DNA from: JAGVSR01 sp963786675
GTDB lineage: Bacteria; Pseudomonadota; Alphaproteobacteria; Rhizobiales; Hyphomicrobiaceae
Assembly (NCBI GenBank): GCA_963786675.1
Contig: CAWAZY010000003.1
Coordinates: forward strand, 992,001-1,056,000
Direction: 5' to 3'
DNA length: 64,000 bases
Positions 15,485 through 23,770 of the stretch are shown piece by piece. Under the pieces are notes generated by a model that ran no database searches, was not told the DNA's origin, and was given only the letters and a program-made list of their open reading frames with translations. Positions within the stretch are counted from its first letter, which is position 1; every line of letters begins with the position of its first letter. The translations under genes and the position numbers were made by a program.

Positions 15485-16117
15485 TCAAAGTTCGTGGGCG
15501 AGCCGGCGGCGTTTCGTTTCGAGGTAGGCCTTGTTGTGTGAACTGGGTGGAATGATAAGCGGGATGCGCTCTTCCACGCCGATTCCTGCCGCCGTCAGCG
15601 CCTCGACCTTATCGGGATTGTTGGTCATCAGGCGAATCCGCGACAATCCAAGATCGCGCAGAATGTCGGCGGCAAAAGCATAGTCGCGGGCATCGATCGG
15701 CTGGCCTTGCTCGATATTGGCATCGACGGTATCGAGCCCCCGGTCCTGCAGGGCATACGCCTTGATCTTGCGGAACAGGCCAATGCCGCGGCCTTCCTGA
15801 TACGGCAGGTAAATGAGAACCCCGAGGGGCTCCTGGGTGATGCGTGCGAGCGCGGCTTGGAGTTGCGCATGGCAATCGCAGCGTAGCGAATGAAACACAT
15901 CGCCTGTGACACAACCCGAATGCAGGCGGACCACCGGTACGGTCTCTTCCGCGCCCGGCGTCCGATGGATTAAGGCAACCGCCTGGGTGTCAGGCTCCAC
16001 GCCCTGATACGCATGGGCCTCGAGCATGATTTCGCTGCCCAGAAAATCGATAGGCAAGCGGGTTTCCGCGGACCAGTCGATCCCCAGTTTCACAGATTTG
16101 AGTTCACGACCGGACAT
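15485..16117 (-). CDS. ribA: GTP cyclohydrolase II
   Basis: First committed step of riboflavin synthesis: GTP to 2,5-diamino-6-ribosylamino-pyrimidinone 5'-phosphate, formate and pyrophosphate. The 210-residue protein has the zinc site (RLHSGCVTGD then LRCDC), QEGRGIGLFRKIKAYALQD (split of the catalytic loop and GTP site) and the closing RLMTNNPDKVEAL / ERIPL. It is a stand-alone RibA without a DHBP synthase (RibB) domain. ATG 16117; the Shine-Dalgarno is weak. Riboflavin supply would also feed flavin for the BLUF protein, but the genes are not linked in an operon. Confidence 0.96.
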   Translation of the reverse strand: MSGRELKSVKLGIDWSAETRLPIDFLGSEIMLEAHAYQGVEPDTQAVALIHRTPGAEETVPVVRLHSGCVTGDVFHSLRCDCHAQLQAALARITQEPLGVLIYLPYQEGRGIGLFRKIKAYALQDRGLDTVDANIEQGQPIDARDYAFAADILRDLGLSRIRLMTNNPDKVEALTAAGIGVEERIPLIIPPSSHNKAYLETKRRRLAHEL

Positions 16118-16415
16118 GCCGCGCTTTCATGCCTTTTGGATGCAGTTCCGTGCCCTTCACTGGAGGCATCGTGCCCTGCAATGGATAACAGCCACCGGCA
16201 AAGTGCCGGATGGCCACCCTGCTCAGTTCTTGCGCCGTTACTGCCGCATCCGCAAGCACTTAGACCTTGGCGCCGCCCAGGTAAACACGTTCGCGGCGGA
16301 GAAGTTGACGCGGGGGCCTGAAGCGGGCCATTTGATGCGCTCAGCTCGGCCATCCCTCGCACCGTCAGGTGGTGCCAGCCCGCGAACCGCTTGGAATCCA
16401 AATCGAACGCACCTC

Positions 16416-18599
16416 ATGCCCGTAGTGACATTTTTTGCCCTGATCCTCGCGTTCTGCACGCCGGCCATGGCCGAATCCCCGCGCGGCGACGCTGCGATCG
16501 AGCGCAAGGTCTCGCGGCTGCTCGGACGCATGACGCTGGAGGAAAAGATCGGGCAGCTGAATTTTCCCTCGCTCGACTTTCCCCACAGCGGGCAGCTGGC
16601 TGCCGTGCGGCGCGGCGATATCGGCGCCATGCTCAACGTCGTTGATCCGCGCACGATCCAAGACTTCGCCGTCGCCTCCAGGTCGAGCCGGCTGGAAATA
16701 CCGCTGCTCTTTGCCATCGACGCGATCTGGGCGCTGCGCATCACCTTTCCCCCGCCCCTCGCATGGGCGGCAACCTGGCGGCCAGAACTGGCCGAACGCG
16801 CGACTTACGAGATCGCCCGGGAAGCGGCTGCCCTCGGCATCAACTGGACGTTCGCGCCCATGGTCGACATGTCCCGCGATCCCCGCTGGGGCCGCGTCAT
16901 CGAGGGCGCCGGCGAAGACACCTTTTTGGCCTCGGCCTTTTCCGCCGCCCGCGTCCGCGGCTACCGCCGGGGCGGGCTTGCCACATCCGTCAAGCACTTC
17001 GTCGGCTATGGCGCGCCGGAAGGCGGCCGGGACTACAACGGCGCCCAAATTTCAAAGCCGGAATTGCTGGACCGCTATCTGCCGCCCTTCCGCGCGGCGA
17101 TCGCGGCCGGCAACGAGATCGTCATGGCCTCGTTCAACACCGTCAACGGCGTTCCGGTCACAGCCAATCGTGCGCTCGTTACCGATCTTCTCAAGAAGCG
17201 GCTGGGGTTCGACGGCATCGTCACCAGCGATTTCGTAGCGGTCGGCGAACTGGTCAATCATGGCGTCGCCACCACGCTTGAAGACGCGGTGGTGCTCGCA
17301 ATGAATGCCGGCATAGACCTGGATATGGCGTCGGGCGGCTACCGCAAGCATCTGGCCGATGCGGTCCGGTCGGGGCGCGTTTCCATGGCCGCCATCAACG
17401 ACTCCGTCCGCCGCGTGCTGCGCGTGAAGCACCGCTTAGGGCTGTTCGATCTGCCGGCCGACCATTACGAGCGCCGTCCGCGCCCCGTCAGCAACGGCGA
17501 GGTTCGCGCAAGCGCCCGCGCCGTGGCGCGCGAGAGCTTCGTCCTCGTCAAGAACGATCATGCAGCGCTTCCTATCGCGCCTTCCGTCGGTCGTATCGCG
17601 CTCATTGGCGCCACGGCCGATACGACCGAGCGCGACCACTCCTGGTATGGCCCGGCCGGACATGAAAAGCCCGCCGCTGAAACACTGCGTCAGGCCCTGT
17701 CCAGCCGCTTGAGGCCGGGACAGGAACTGGATTACGCACCGGCGTTCGCCGACACCTGCGGGAAATCGTTTGCCGACAAACTCCAGGCGGTGCGGACAGC
17801 CCGGCGCGCCGACCTCGTCGTCTACGCGGTCATCGAGGATTGCGAGATGCAGGGCGAAGGCGTGTCGCGCACGCGCCTCGATCTTTCCGGCAAGCAGCAG
17901 GAATTACTCGAGGCCCTGGTCGAGACGGGCAAGCCGGTCGTGCTCGTCGTCGAGACGGGCCGCCCCTTGACGCTCGCCTACGCCGACAAACACGCCGCCG
18001 CCATTTTGATCGCATGGCATCCGGGAACGGAAGGGCGTACGGCCCTCGCCGAAGTGCTACTCGGCACCCATGCCCCCTCGGGCAAGCTGCCGATGACGTT
18101 TCCCCGCTCCGTCGGTCAAATCCCGATCGCCTATGATGGCCTGCCCACCAGCCGGCCTTGGAATGGGACGCGATTCACGTCGGGATATGTCGACGAAGAC
18201 CCCAAGCCGCTCTACCCGTTCGGTCACGGGCTGTCATACACCGACTTCGCCTACGAACGGTTGCAACTCGATCGCTGGCGCATCAACCGCCGGGGCACCA
18301 TCACCGTGTCCGTCACGGTCCGCAACGCCGGATCGCGCGAGGCCGCGGAAGTCGTGCAGCTCTACACGCGGCAGCTTGTTGCCAGCCGGTCGCGGCCGGT
18401 TAAGGAACTGCGTGGGTTTGAAAAGATCACTTTGAAACCTGGCGAAGTCCGCACCGTGTCGTTCCAACTGGCGGCGGAGACCCTTGGCTTTCATGACGAC
18501 GACGGCCAGTGGCGGACCGAGGCCGCGCCTTTCAAAGTCTATGCTGGCGGTAGTTCTGAGACGGCGCTCGAAGCCGATTTCGCCATCACCCGCGAGTGA
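16416..18599 (+). CDS. bglX: Periplasmic beta-glucosidase-type glycoside hydrolase, family 3
   Basis: 727 residues. Signal peptide MPVVTFFALILAFCTPAMA; GH3 N-terminal barrel (about 40-330) with the KHFVGYGAPEGGRDYN substrate loop and the nucleophile in GFDGIVTSDFVAVG (Asp272); GH3 C-terminal domain (about 380-600) with the probable acid/base Glu481 in EMQGEGVSRTRLDL; fibronectin-III-like domain at the end (about 640-720). Architecture and length match BglX, which hydrolyses beta-linked glucosides in the periplasm. The frame is open far upstream (to 16026), but the signal peptide fixes the start at 16416; there is no clear Shine-Dalgarno. Its 3' end overlaps the convergent CoA-binding gene by 14 bp. 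Confidence 0.93.
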   Translation: MPVVTFFALILAFCTPAMAESPRGDAAIERKVSRLLGRMTLEEKIGQLNFPSLDFPHSGQLAAVRRGDIGAMLNVVDPRTIQDFAVASRSSRLEIPLLFAIDAIWALRITFPPPLAWAATWRPELAERATYEIAREAAALGINWTFAPMVDMSRDPRWGRVIEGAGEDTFLASAFSAARVRGYRRGGLATSVKHFVGYGAPEGGRDYNGAQISKPELLDRYLPPFRAAIAAGNEIVMASFNTVNGVPVTANRALVTDLLKKRLGFDGIVTSDFVAVGELVNHGVATTLEDAVVLAMNAGIDLDMASGGYRKHLADAVRSGRVSMAAINDSVRRVLRVKHRLGLFDLPADHYERRPRPVSNGEVRASARAVARESFVLVKNDHAALPIAPSVGRIALIGATADTTERDHSWYGPAGHEKPAAETLRQALSSRLRPGQELDYAPAFADTCGKSFADKLQAVRTARRADLVVYAVIEDCEMQGEGVSRTRLDLSGKQQELLEALVETGKPVVLVVETGRPLTLAYADKHAAAILIAWHPGTEGRTALAEVLLGTHAPSGKLPMTFPRSVGQIPIAYDGLPTSRPWNGTRFTSGYVDEDPKPLYPFGHGLSYTDFAYERLQLDRWRINRRGTITVSVTVRNAGSREAAEVVQLYTRQLVASRSRPVKELRGFEKITLKPGEVRTVSFQLAAETLGFHDDDGQWRTEAAPFKVYAGGSSETALEADFAITRE

Positions 18600-19029
18600 T
18601 GCCGAGGCGGGCCAATTCGATCTTGGGGCACCGGTCCATGACGACGGTGAGCCCCGCTTCGGTCGCTAGGTGCGCAGCCTCGTCGTTGACGACACCGATC
18701 TGCATCCAAACGGCCTTGAGACCAAGACGGTCTTTCTCGTCGATGGCGAGCTTGACGGCTTCGAGTGCGGCATCGGGCGCGCGGAAGATATCGACGACAT
18801 CGACGGGCGCTGGAACATCTTCGAGCGAGACATAGACGCGCTGACCCAGGATCTCAGCCCCGCCATGCCCCGGATTGATGGGCACCACCCGGTAGCCCTT
18901 GGCCAGCAATCTCTCCATCACGCCGTAGCTGGGACGGTCCAGCTTTGGCGATGCGCCGATGACCGCGAAGACGGAGGCATCCCGCAGCAAAGCAGCGATC
19001 GCGTCATCATCGGGATTGGTGAACGTCAT
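18586..19029 (-). CDS. CoA-binding protein (YccU type)
   Basis: 147 residues, a single Rossmann CoA-binding domain: FAVIGASPKLDRPSYGVMER (about 21-40) is the nucleotide loop, VVPINPGHGG the second strand, VDVVDIFRAPD and LKAVWMQIGVVND the following ones, and the closing VVMDRCPKIE. Orphan YccU proteins lack the ligase domain of acyl-CoA synthetases; their role is unclear. ATG 19029 has CAGGAG 9 nt upstream. Confidence 0.92.
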   Translation of the reverse strand: MTFTNPDDDAIAALLRDASVFAVIGASPKLDRPSYGVMERLLAKGYRVVPINPGHGGAEILGQRVYVSLEDVPAPVDVVDIFRAPDAALEAVKLAIDEKDRLGLKAVWMQIGVVNDEAAHLATEAGLTVVMDRCPKIELARLGITRG

Positions 19030-19101
19030 GCCTGATTACTCCTGGACCGGCGCCATGCGCGTGTACCGGACGGCAACGCCCCGCGGCGGGCTTTCGTTCC
19101 T

Positions 19102-19917
19102 CTAACAGCCCTTCCAGACAGGCAGCCGCTTTTCAAGGAACGCGCCGATGCCTTCCTCGGCGTCGGCTTTCAGCATGTTCTCCACCATCACGCGCGCGGC
19201 AAAGGTGTAGGCGTCTCCCAAAGGCTGTTCGAGTTGGGTGTAGAAGGCCGACTTGCCGATCGCCACGGTGAGGGGTGACTTCGATGCAATGATGCGCGCC
19301 ATGTCCATGGCTTCGGCACGGGCGCGCCCTGCGCCGACGACACGATTGACGAGCCCGTGCGTGGCCGCATCCTGAGCACTGATCATCTCGCCCAGAAGCA
19401 GCATTTCCATGGCGCGCTTACGCGGCATGTTCCGCGACAGTGCCACCATGGGGGTCGAGCAGAACAGACCGATATTGACGCCCGGTGTGGCGAACTTCGC
19501 ACTCTCCTCCGCGACAGCCAGATCACACGTCGCAACCAGCTGACAACCCGCGGCAGTGGCGGTTGCATGCACCGCGGCGATGACCGGTTTCGGACAGGCC
19601 ACGATCGCCTGCATCAGCGCCGCGCATCGGGTCATTGTCTCGGCAAAGAACGCGCGTCCACCGTCGGCATCGGCGCGGCGCGCGGTCAGTTCTTTCAGGT
19701 CATGACCGGCGCAGAATGCTGGTCCATCGGCGGCCAGCACGATCGCCCGCACATCGGACGCGCTGCCGAGGTGGGCGATGGCCGTATGAAGGCTGGCTAG
19801 CATTGCGACCGACAGGGCGTTGCGCTGTTCGGGCCGTGCGAGCGTCAACACTGCGATTCCAGGCTCGGGACGTTCGTCGCGAACCAGCGCATCTAAAGCC
19901 GGCCTTGGGTGCGTCAC
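19102..19917 (-). CDS. Enoyl-CoA hydratase/isomerase family protein (ECHDC3-like)
   Basis: 271 residues, crotonase fold. AFCAGHDLKEL (about 67-77) forms the first oxyanion loop and AVHATATAAGCQLVATCDLA the second. FATPGVNIGLFCSTPMVALS is characteristic of the ECHDC3 subgroup, whose catalytic acid residues differ from classical crotonase; activity is therefore uncertain. It starts with GTG at 19917, overlapping the stop of the upstream exported-protein gene as GTGA, so translation is coupled. Pairing a cytosolic crotonase with an exported protein is unusual. Confidence 0.9.
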   Translation of the reverse strand: MTHPRPALDALVRDERPEPGIAVLTLARPEQRNALSVAMLASLHTAIAHLGSASDVRAIVLAADGPAFCAGHDLKELTARRADADGGRAFFAETMTRCAALMQAIVACPKPVIAAVHATATAAGCQLVATCDLAVAEESAKFATPGVNIGLFCSTPMVALSRNMPRKRAMEMLLLGEMISAQDAATHGLVNRVVGAGRARAEAMDMARIIASKSPLTVAIGKSAFYTQLEQPLGDAYTFAARVMVENMLKADAEEGIGAFLEKRLPVWKGC

Positions 19918-20558
19918 TGCTGTCCGTCCGCAGGCTTATCCGCCCCGTCGTCGCCGTCCTCGGGCAGGCTCTCACCCGTCCCGTCGACGGCCAGCTTTTC
20001 CAGATCGTCCTGGAACTTGCGCACAACTTCAATGTTGCCCGCATGCTGTAGCGGTTTGGCGGCCGCGATCTCCTGATTGAGATCTTCGATGACGAGCTTT
20101 TTGTCTTCTTCCCCGATCGACGCATCGGCTTGGATGTTTTCAAGCTCGAGCTTCATTTTCTCGACGGGGTCGGTGTACGTCCCGGATTCGCGATCGAGGC
20201 CATCAAGCACCAGCGAGATGTTGGCGCCGACGATTTCCATCTCCTCGAAATCCTTGAAGCCATGCTTCTTGGCAATGTCTTCGAGCTGTCCCAGAAGCGC
20301 ATCGTCGGGCTTGTCGCCACCTTCGATCAGCTTGCTCGACAGCGGTGTCAGATCCTTTTGCGCGTCGATGAAGCCTTTGACGTGCGCTTCGGTCAGTTCC
20401 ACCTGCTTTAATTCTTCAATCTCGGGCACCGCATCCTGCGCGCCCGCCCCTTGCCATGTCAGCGAGGTCGCAACCGCCAGCACGAGCGCGCCCACCACGG
20501 GCCGCGCGGCGCGGACGATCGAGGTCGTAAACTTCGCCAGTCGGGAAGTAAGGGCCAT
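19914..20558 (-). CDS. Exported acidic helical protein, unknown
   Basis: 214 residues. Signal peptide with core VVGALVLAVATSLTW and cleavage at AGA-QD. The mature part is strongly acidic and helical, with LTEAHVKGFIDAQKDL, a central IGEEDKKLVIEDLNQEIAAAKP and a C-terminal run GESLPEDGDDGADKPADGQQ that is probably disordered. No Cys in the mature protein. ATG 20558 has CGGAG 7 nt upstream. It overlaps the downstream hydratase gene by four bases (GTGA). Family not recognised; related proteins would be expected in other Hyphomicrobiales. Confidence 0.72.
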   Translation of the reverse strand: MALTSRLAKFTTSIVRAARPVVGALVLAVATSLTWQGAGAQDAVPEIEELKQVELTEAHVKGFIDAQKDLTPLSSKLIEGGDKPDDALLGQLEDIAKKHGFKDFEEMEIVGANISLVLDGLDRESGTYTDPVEKMKLELENIQADASIGEEDKKLVIEDLNQEIAAAKPLQHAGNIEVVRKFQDDLEKLAVDGTGESLPEDGDDGADKPADGQQ

Positions 20559-20714
20559 GGAGGTCTCCGGACCAAGATTGAGCAGCTCTTCTAAACACAG
20601 TTAACGCCCGGCTCCGAGAGGGAGGCCAAGACTTCGACGGCATTGTGGTGAGGAATCGCGCAGTTGTCTTGCGTCGGCATCCGGCTTCAACCCCGACCCC
20701 ACCCTTCATTGATG

Positions 20715-20752
20715 TGGTATTATTGTACCTTTATTCTGGTATTATATTACCC
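20715..20752. repeat. Direct repeat of a 15-bp A+T-rich element, 22-bp period
   Basis: TGGTATTATTGTACC (20715-20729) and TGGTATTATATTACC (20737-20751) agree at 13 of 15 positions. A 22-bp period is close to two helical turns, placing both on the same DNA face, as for tandem regulator sites. Confidence 0.5.
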
Positions 20753-20807
20753 TAAACAATAACTTACTGATTTTGCTGTCGTTTTCCATGGGTATGTGCA
20801 ATTTATG

Positions 20808-20836
20808 TTGACGGCAATAGGGCAATCACGTATCCC
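20808..20836 (+). promoter_or_regulatory. Promoter candidate for rplM-rpsI
   Basis: TTGACG at 20808-20813, 17-base spacer, TATCCC at 20831-20836. It would give a leader of about 95 nt before the rplM start at 20936. The -35 is good and the -10 partial. Confidence 0.45.
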
Positions 20837-20935
20837 GCACGTCGACACGGGCCTCTGGCCCGGTTCGCGCTCATCCAGGCCGGCTGAAACGCTCCCGGAT
20901 GGCGCCGCCCAAACTCCAGGCTGGAACCTGACACC

Positions 20936-21397
20936 ATGAAAACCTACGTCGCCAAGACTGGCGAGGTGGAGAAGGGTTGGATCCTGATCGACGCGGAAGG
21001 TCTCGTCGTCGGTCGTCTCGCCACCCTTATCGCCACGCGACTCAAAGGCAAGCACAAGGCCATCTACACGCCCCACGTTGATTGCGGTGACAACATCATC
21101 GTCGTCAACGCGGAAAAGGTCGTCTTCACCGGCAACAAGGTGGAAGACAAGACCTACTACCGCCACACGGGACATCCGGGCGGTATCAAGGAAACCAATC
21201 CCAAGCGCCTGCTCGAAGGTAAGTTCCCCGAGCGCGTCATCACCAAGGCCGTCGAGCGCATGCTGAAGCGCGGCCCGCTGCAGCGTCAGCTGATGCGCAA
21301 TCTGCGCGTCTACAAGGGCTCCGAGCATCCGCACGAGGCGCAGAACCCGGCGAAGCTCGACGTCGCCAAGCTCAATCGCAAGAACTCGAGGGCCTGA
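20936..21397 (+). CDS. rplM: 50S ribosomal protein L13
   Basis: 153 residues, full length. Typical L13 sequence: VEKGWILIDAEGLVVGRLAT, the KHKAIYTPHVDCGDNIIVVN segment, YYRHTGHPGGIKE, MLKRGPLQRQLMRNLRVYKG and HPHEAQ. Binds 23S rRNA early in 50S assembly. Followed after 5 bp by rpsI, the universal L13-S9 pair. Confidence 0.98.
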   Translation: MKTYVAKTGEVEKGWILIDAEGLVVGRLATLIATRLKGKHKAIYTPHVDCGDNIIVVNAEKVVFTGNKVEDKTYYRHTGHPGGIKETNPKRLLEGKFPERVITKAVERMLKRGPLQRQLMRNLRVYKGSEHPHEAQNPAKLDVAKLNRKNSRA

Positions 21398-21402
21398 TCA
21401 AC

Positions 21403-21882
21403 ATGGCAACCGAAGCAAAGACACTCAGCGATCTGGGCGAGATCCAGACCGCCAAACCGGCTGAAGCGCCCGTCCACGTCCAGAAGTTGGACAAGTTCGG
21501 CCGCGCCTATGCCACCGGCAAGCGCAAGGACGCGGTCGCCCGCGTCTGGATCAAGCCGGGCAAGGGCGTCATTACGGTGAACGAGAAGGACTACACCAAG
21601 TACTTCGCGCGCCCCGTTCTGCAGATGCTTCTGCAGCAGCCCTTGAATGCGGCCAGCCGCCTGACCCAGTACGACATCCGGGTGACAGTGGCTGGCGGCG
21701 GACTTTCCGGCCAGGCCGGTGCTGTCCGTCACGGCATCTCCAAGGCGCTCACCTACTTCGAGCCCGAACTGCGCGGTGTCCTGAAAAAGGGCGGGTTCCT
21801 GACCCGCGATAGCCGCACCGTCGAGCGCAAGAAGTACGGCCGCATGAAGGCCCGCCGCAGCTTCCAGTTCTCGAAGCGCTAA
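21403..21882 (+). CDS. rpsI: 30S ribosomal protein S9
   Basis: 159 residues. S9 core: GRAYATGKRKDAVARVWIKPG, TVNEKDYTKYF, VAGGGLSGQAGAVRHGISKAL and the invariant basic C-terminal tail ending KARRSFQFSKR that reaches the ribosomal P site. An N-terminal extension of about 25 residues is usual in Alphaproteobacteria. Co-transcribed with rplM and closed by a strong terminator at 21904-21931. Confidence 0.98.
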   Translation: MATEAKTLSDLGEIQTAKPAEAPVHVQKLDKFGRAYATGKRKDAVARVWIKPGKGVITVNEKDYTKYFARPVLQMLLQQPLNAASRLTQYDIRVTVAGGGLSGQAGAVRHGISKALTYFEPELRGVLKKGGFLTRDSRTVERKKYGRMKARRSFQFSKR

Positions 21883-21903
21883 AGGCACGCCGATTTCTGC
21901 CAG

Positions 21904-21938
21904 ACAGCCCGCCTTCGCCGGCGGGCTGTTTGTGTTTT
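21904..21938 (+). terminator. Rho-independent terminator of rplM-rpsI
   Basis: ACAGCCCGCC (21904-21913), loop TTCGCC, GGCGGGCTGT (21920-21929): perfect 10-bp stem, followed by TTGTGTTTT. It starts 22 bp after the rpsI stop. Confidence 0.9.
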
Positions 21939-22040
21939 ATCGACACGACCCGCTTGCCCTTCTCCCGAGGCGGTGCCAGATAGCCGGCGGAACGCGCGGC
22001 GCGCCGTGCGCACAGCCATCGACCCACCGGAGACACACCC

Positions 22041-22811
22041 ATGGACTTCATTCTGGCGTCGGCCGGTTCCATCTTGGAAACCGTATGGACCGACATCGGC
22101 CTGATGCTGTCGCCGCAGTGGTGGCAGACCCACTGGGTCGCGCTGTTCAACATTCTGATGATCGACCTGACGCTCGCCGGTGACAACGCCATCGTCGTCG
22201 GCATGGCGGCGTCGCGCGTTCATCCGTCCATGCGCGCCAAAGTCATTTTTTGGGGCATCGCTGGCGCGGTCGTACTTCGGATCATGTTCTCCGCCGTGGC
22301 ACAGCAGATGCTGCAAGTCATTGGCCTGACCTTGGCCGGTGGACTTCTCTTGTTGTTCGTCTGCTGGAAAATGTATCAGCAGATCGTCGACACGAATGGC
22401 CATGAGACGATTGAAGAACTTGAGGCCAAACTCGCGGCGGGCACGACACCGGACGATGCCGCGACATTCTGGTCGGCCCTGTGGACCATCATCCTGGCCG
22501 ACCTGTCGATGTCGCTCGACAACGTGCTGGCGGTGGCGGGTGCCGCCGGAGAATCGACGCTGGTTCTCGTCATCGGTCTGGCCGTCGCCATCATCCTGAT
22601 GGCCGTCGCCTCGACCTACATCGCCAAGCTCTTGCACAAGTACCCGTGGATCGCCTGGCTCGGCCTCATCATTATTCTCTACGTCGCGCTCGACATGATT
22701 TATCGCGACAGCCACCAAATCGCTTGTGCGACATGGGGCGTGGGTTGCTCGGAAACCATCTGGCAGGGCATATTGCACCGGCTGGGTCTGGGACCGGGCG
22801 CGGGCGGCTGA
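22041..22811 (+). CDS. TerC-family integral membrane protein (YjbE/Alx type)
   Basis: 256 residues, seven membrane helices. The two TerC signature blocks are present: IDLTLAGDNAIVVGMAA in the second helix and LADLSMSLDNVLAVAGAA in the fifth, whose paired acidic residues form the proposed metal path. A cytoplasmic loop (about 115-145, EELEAKLAAGTTPDD) separates the two halves. Relatives include Mn2+ exporters Alx/MntX and tellurite-resistance TerC, so metal export is the likeliest role. CCGGAGACACACCC precedes ATG 22041. argC follows 26 bp downstream on the same strand, probably co-transcribed. Confidence 0.92.
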   Translation: MDFILASAGSILETVWTDIGLMLSPQWWQTHWVALFNILMIDLTLAGDNAIVVGMAASRVHPSMRAKVIFWGIAGAVVLRIMFSAVAQQMLQVIGLTLAGGLLLLFVCWKMYQQIVDTNGHETIEELEAKLAAGTTPDDAATFWSALWTIILADLSMSLDNVLAVAGAAGESTLVLVIGLAVAIILMAVASTYIAKLLHKYPWIAWLGLIIILYVALDMIYRDSHQIACATWGVGCSETIWQGILHRLGLGPGAGG

Positions 22812-22837
22812 GAACGGTGCGCAACGAGGCCAGTGCC

Positions 22838-23770
22838 ATGACAGACACAAAGAAGGTCTTCATCGACGGCGAAGCCGGCACCACCGGCTTGCAGATCCGC
22901 GAGCGTCTTGCCGCTGAGCCGGCCGTGACAGTGCTGTCCATCGCGCACGAGAAGCGCAAGGACGCCGCCGCACGCAAAGCCCTGATGGCCGACGCCGACC
23001 TGATCGTGCTGTGCCTGCCCGACGACGCCGCCAAAGACGCCGTTGCCCTTGCCGCCGAACTCGGGGCGGATGCGCCCAAGATCGTCGACGCCTCGACCGC
23101 GCATCGCGTGGCGCCGGGCTGGATCTACGGTTTCGCCGAACTCGACACAGGGCAAGCCGATCGCATCCGCAAGGCGGACAAGGTCGCCAATCCCGGTTGC
23201 TATCCGACGGGCGCCATCGCTCTCCTGCGGCCACTGGTGGCGGCCGGCCTCCTGCCGCCTGATCATGCGGTGACAGTCAATGCCGTCTCGGGCTACTCGG
23301 GCGGCGGCCGGCAAATGATCGAAACCTATGAACCGGTCCGCACAGCGCCGAACTTCGAGCTCTACGCGCTTGGCCTCACGCACAAGCACGTTCCCGAACT
23401 GATGGCCAACACGGGCATCACCCGGCGGCCGATCTTCGTGCCGTCTGTCGGCAACTTCCGGCAGGGTATGCTCGTTTCAATCCCGCTGCATCTCGATACC
23501 CTGCCCGGCAATCCGTGCGTGGCGGACATCGAAGCGGCGCTCGCGGCGCATTATCAGGGTAGCAATACGGTGCGTGTCGTGACCGGCGCCGCAACCCAGC
23601 TGCAATGTCTCGAGCCCGAAGCGCTGAACGGGACCGATGATCTTGAGCTTTTCGTCTTTGGCCAAGACACGCTTCGCCAGGCGGTCCTGGTCGCCCGCCT
23701 CGACAATCTCGGGAAAGGTGCAGCCGGCGCGGCCGTGCAGAACATCAAGCTGATGCTCGGCCTCGCCTAG
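22838..23770 (+). CDS. argC: N-acetyl-gamma-glutamyl-phosphate reductase (type 2)
   Basis: Third step of arginine synthesis: NADPH-dependent reduction of N-acetylglutamyl phosphate. 310 residues, the short AGPR type 2 form common in Alphaproteobacteria. FIDGEAGTTGLQIRERL is the nucleotide-binding start, VANPGCYPTGA holds the catalytic Cys121, GYSGGGRQMIETYE and HKHVPEL the substrate site. ATG 22838 with ACGAGG upstream. The stop overlaps the convergent ctaA gene by 4 bp. Confidence 0.97.
   Translation: MTDTKKVFIDGEAGTTGLQIRERLAAEPAVTVLSIAHEKRKDAAARKALMADADLIVLCLPDDAAKDAVALAAELGADAPKIVDASTAHRVAPGWIYGFAELDTGQADRIRKADKVANPGCYPTGAIALLRPLVAAGLLPPDHAVTVNAVSGYSGGGRQMIETYEPVRTAPNFELYALGLTHKHVPELMANTGITRRPIFVPSVGNFRQGMLVSIPLHLDTLPGNPCVADIEAALAAHYQGSNTVRVVTGAATQLQCLEPEALNGTDDLELFVFGQDTLRQAVLVARLDNLGKGAAGAAVQNIKLMLGLA

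Larger units (their letters stand above)
20559..20935. other. Divergent intergenic region upstream of rplM
   Basis: About 380 bases between the minus-strand exported-protein gene and rplM. A markedly A+T-rich patch at 20711-20780 carries two copies of TGGTATTATNNTACC-type sequence at 20715-20729 and 20737-20751, start-to-start distance 22 bp. A separate promoter candidate lies at 20808-20836. No coding frame is credible. Confidence 0.5.

Noticed and set aside
16026..16415. Upstream extension of the GH3 frame, overlapping ribA antisense
   Set aside because: The signal peptide begins at 16416, and the upstream translation is not protein-like.
21879..22850. 323-codon minus-strand frame opposite the TerC-family gene
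   Set aside because: Antisense shadow; it also runs through the rpsI terminator.
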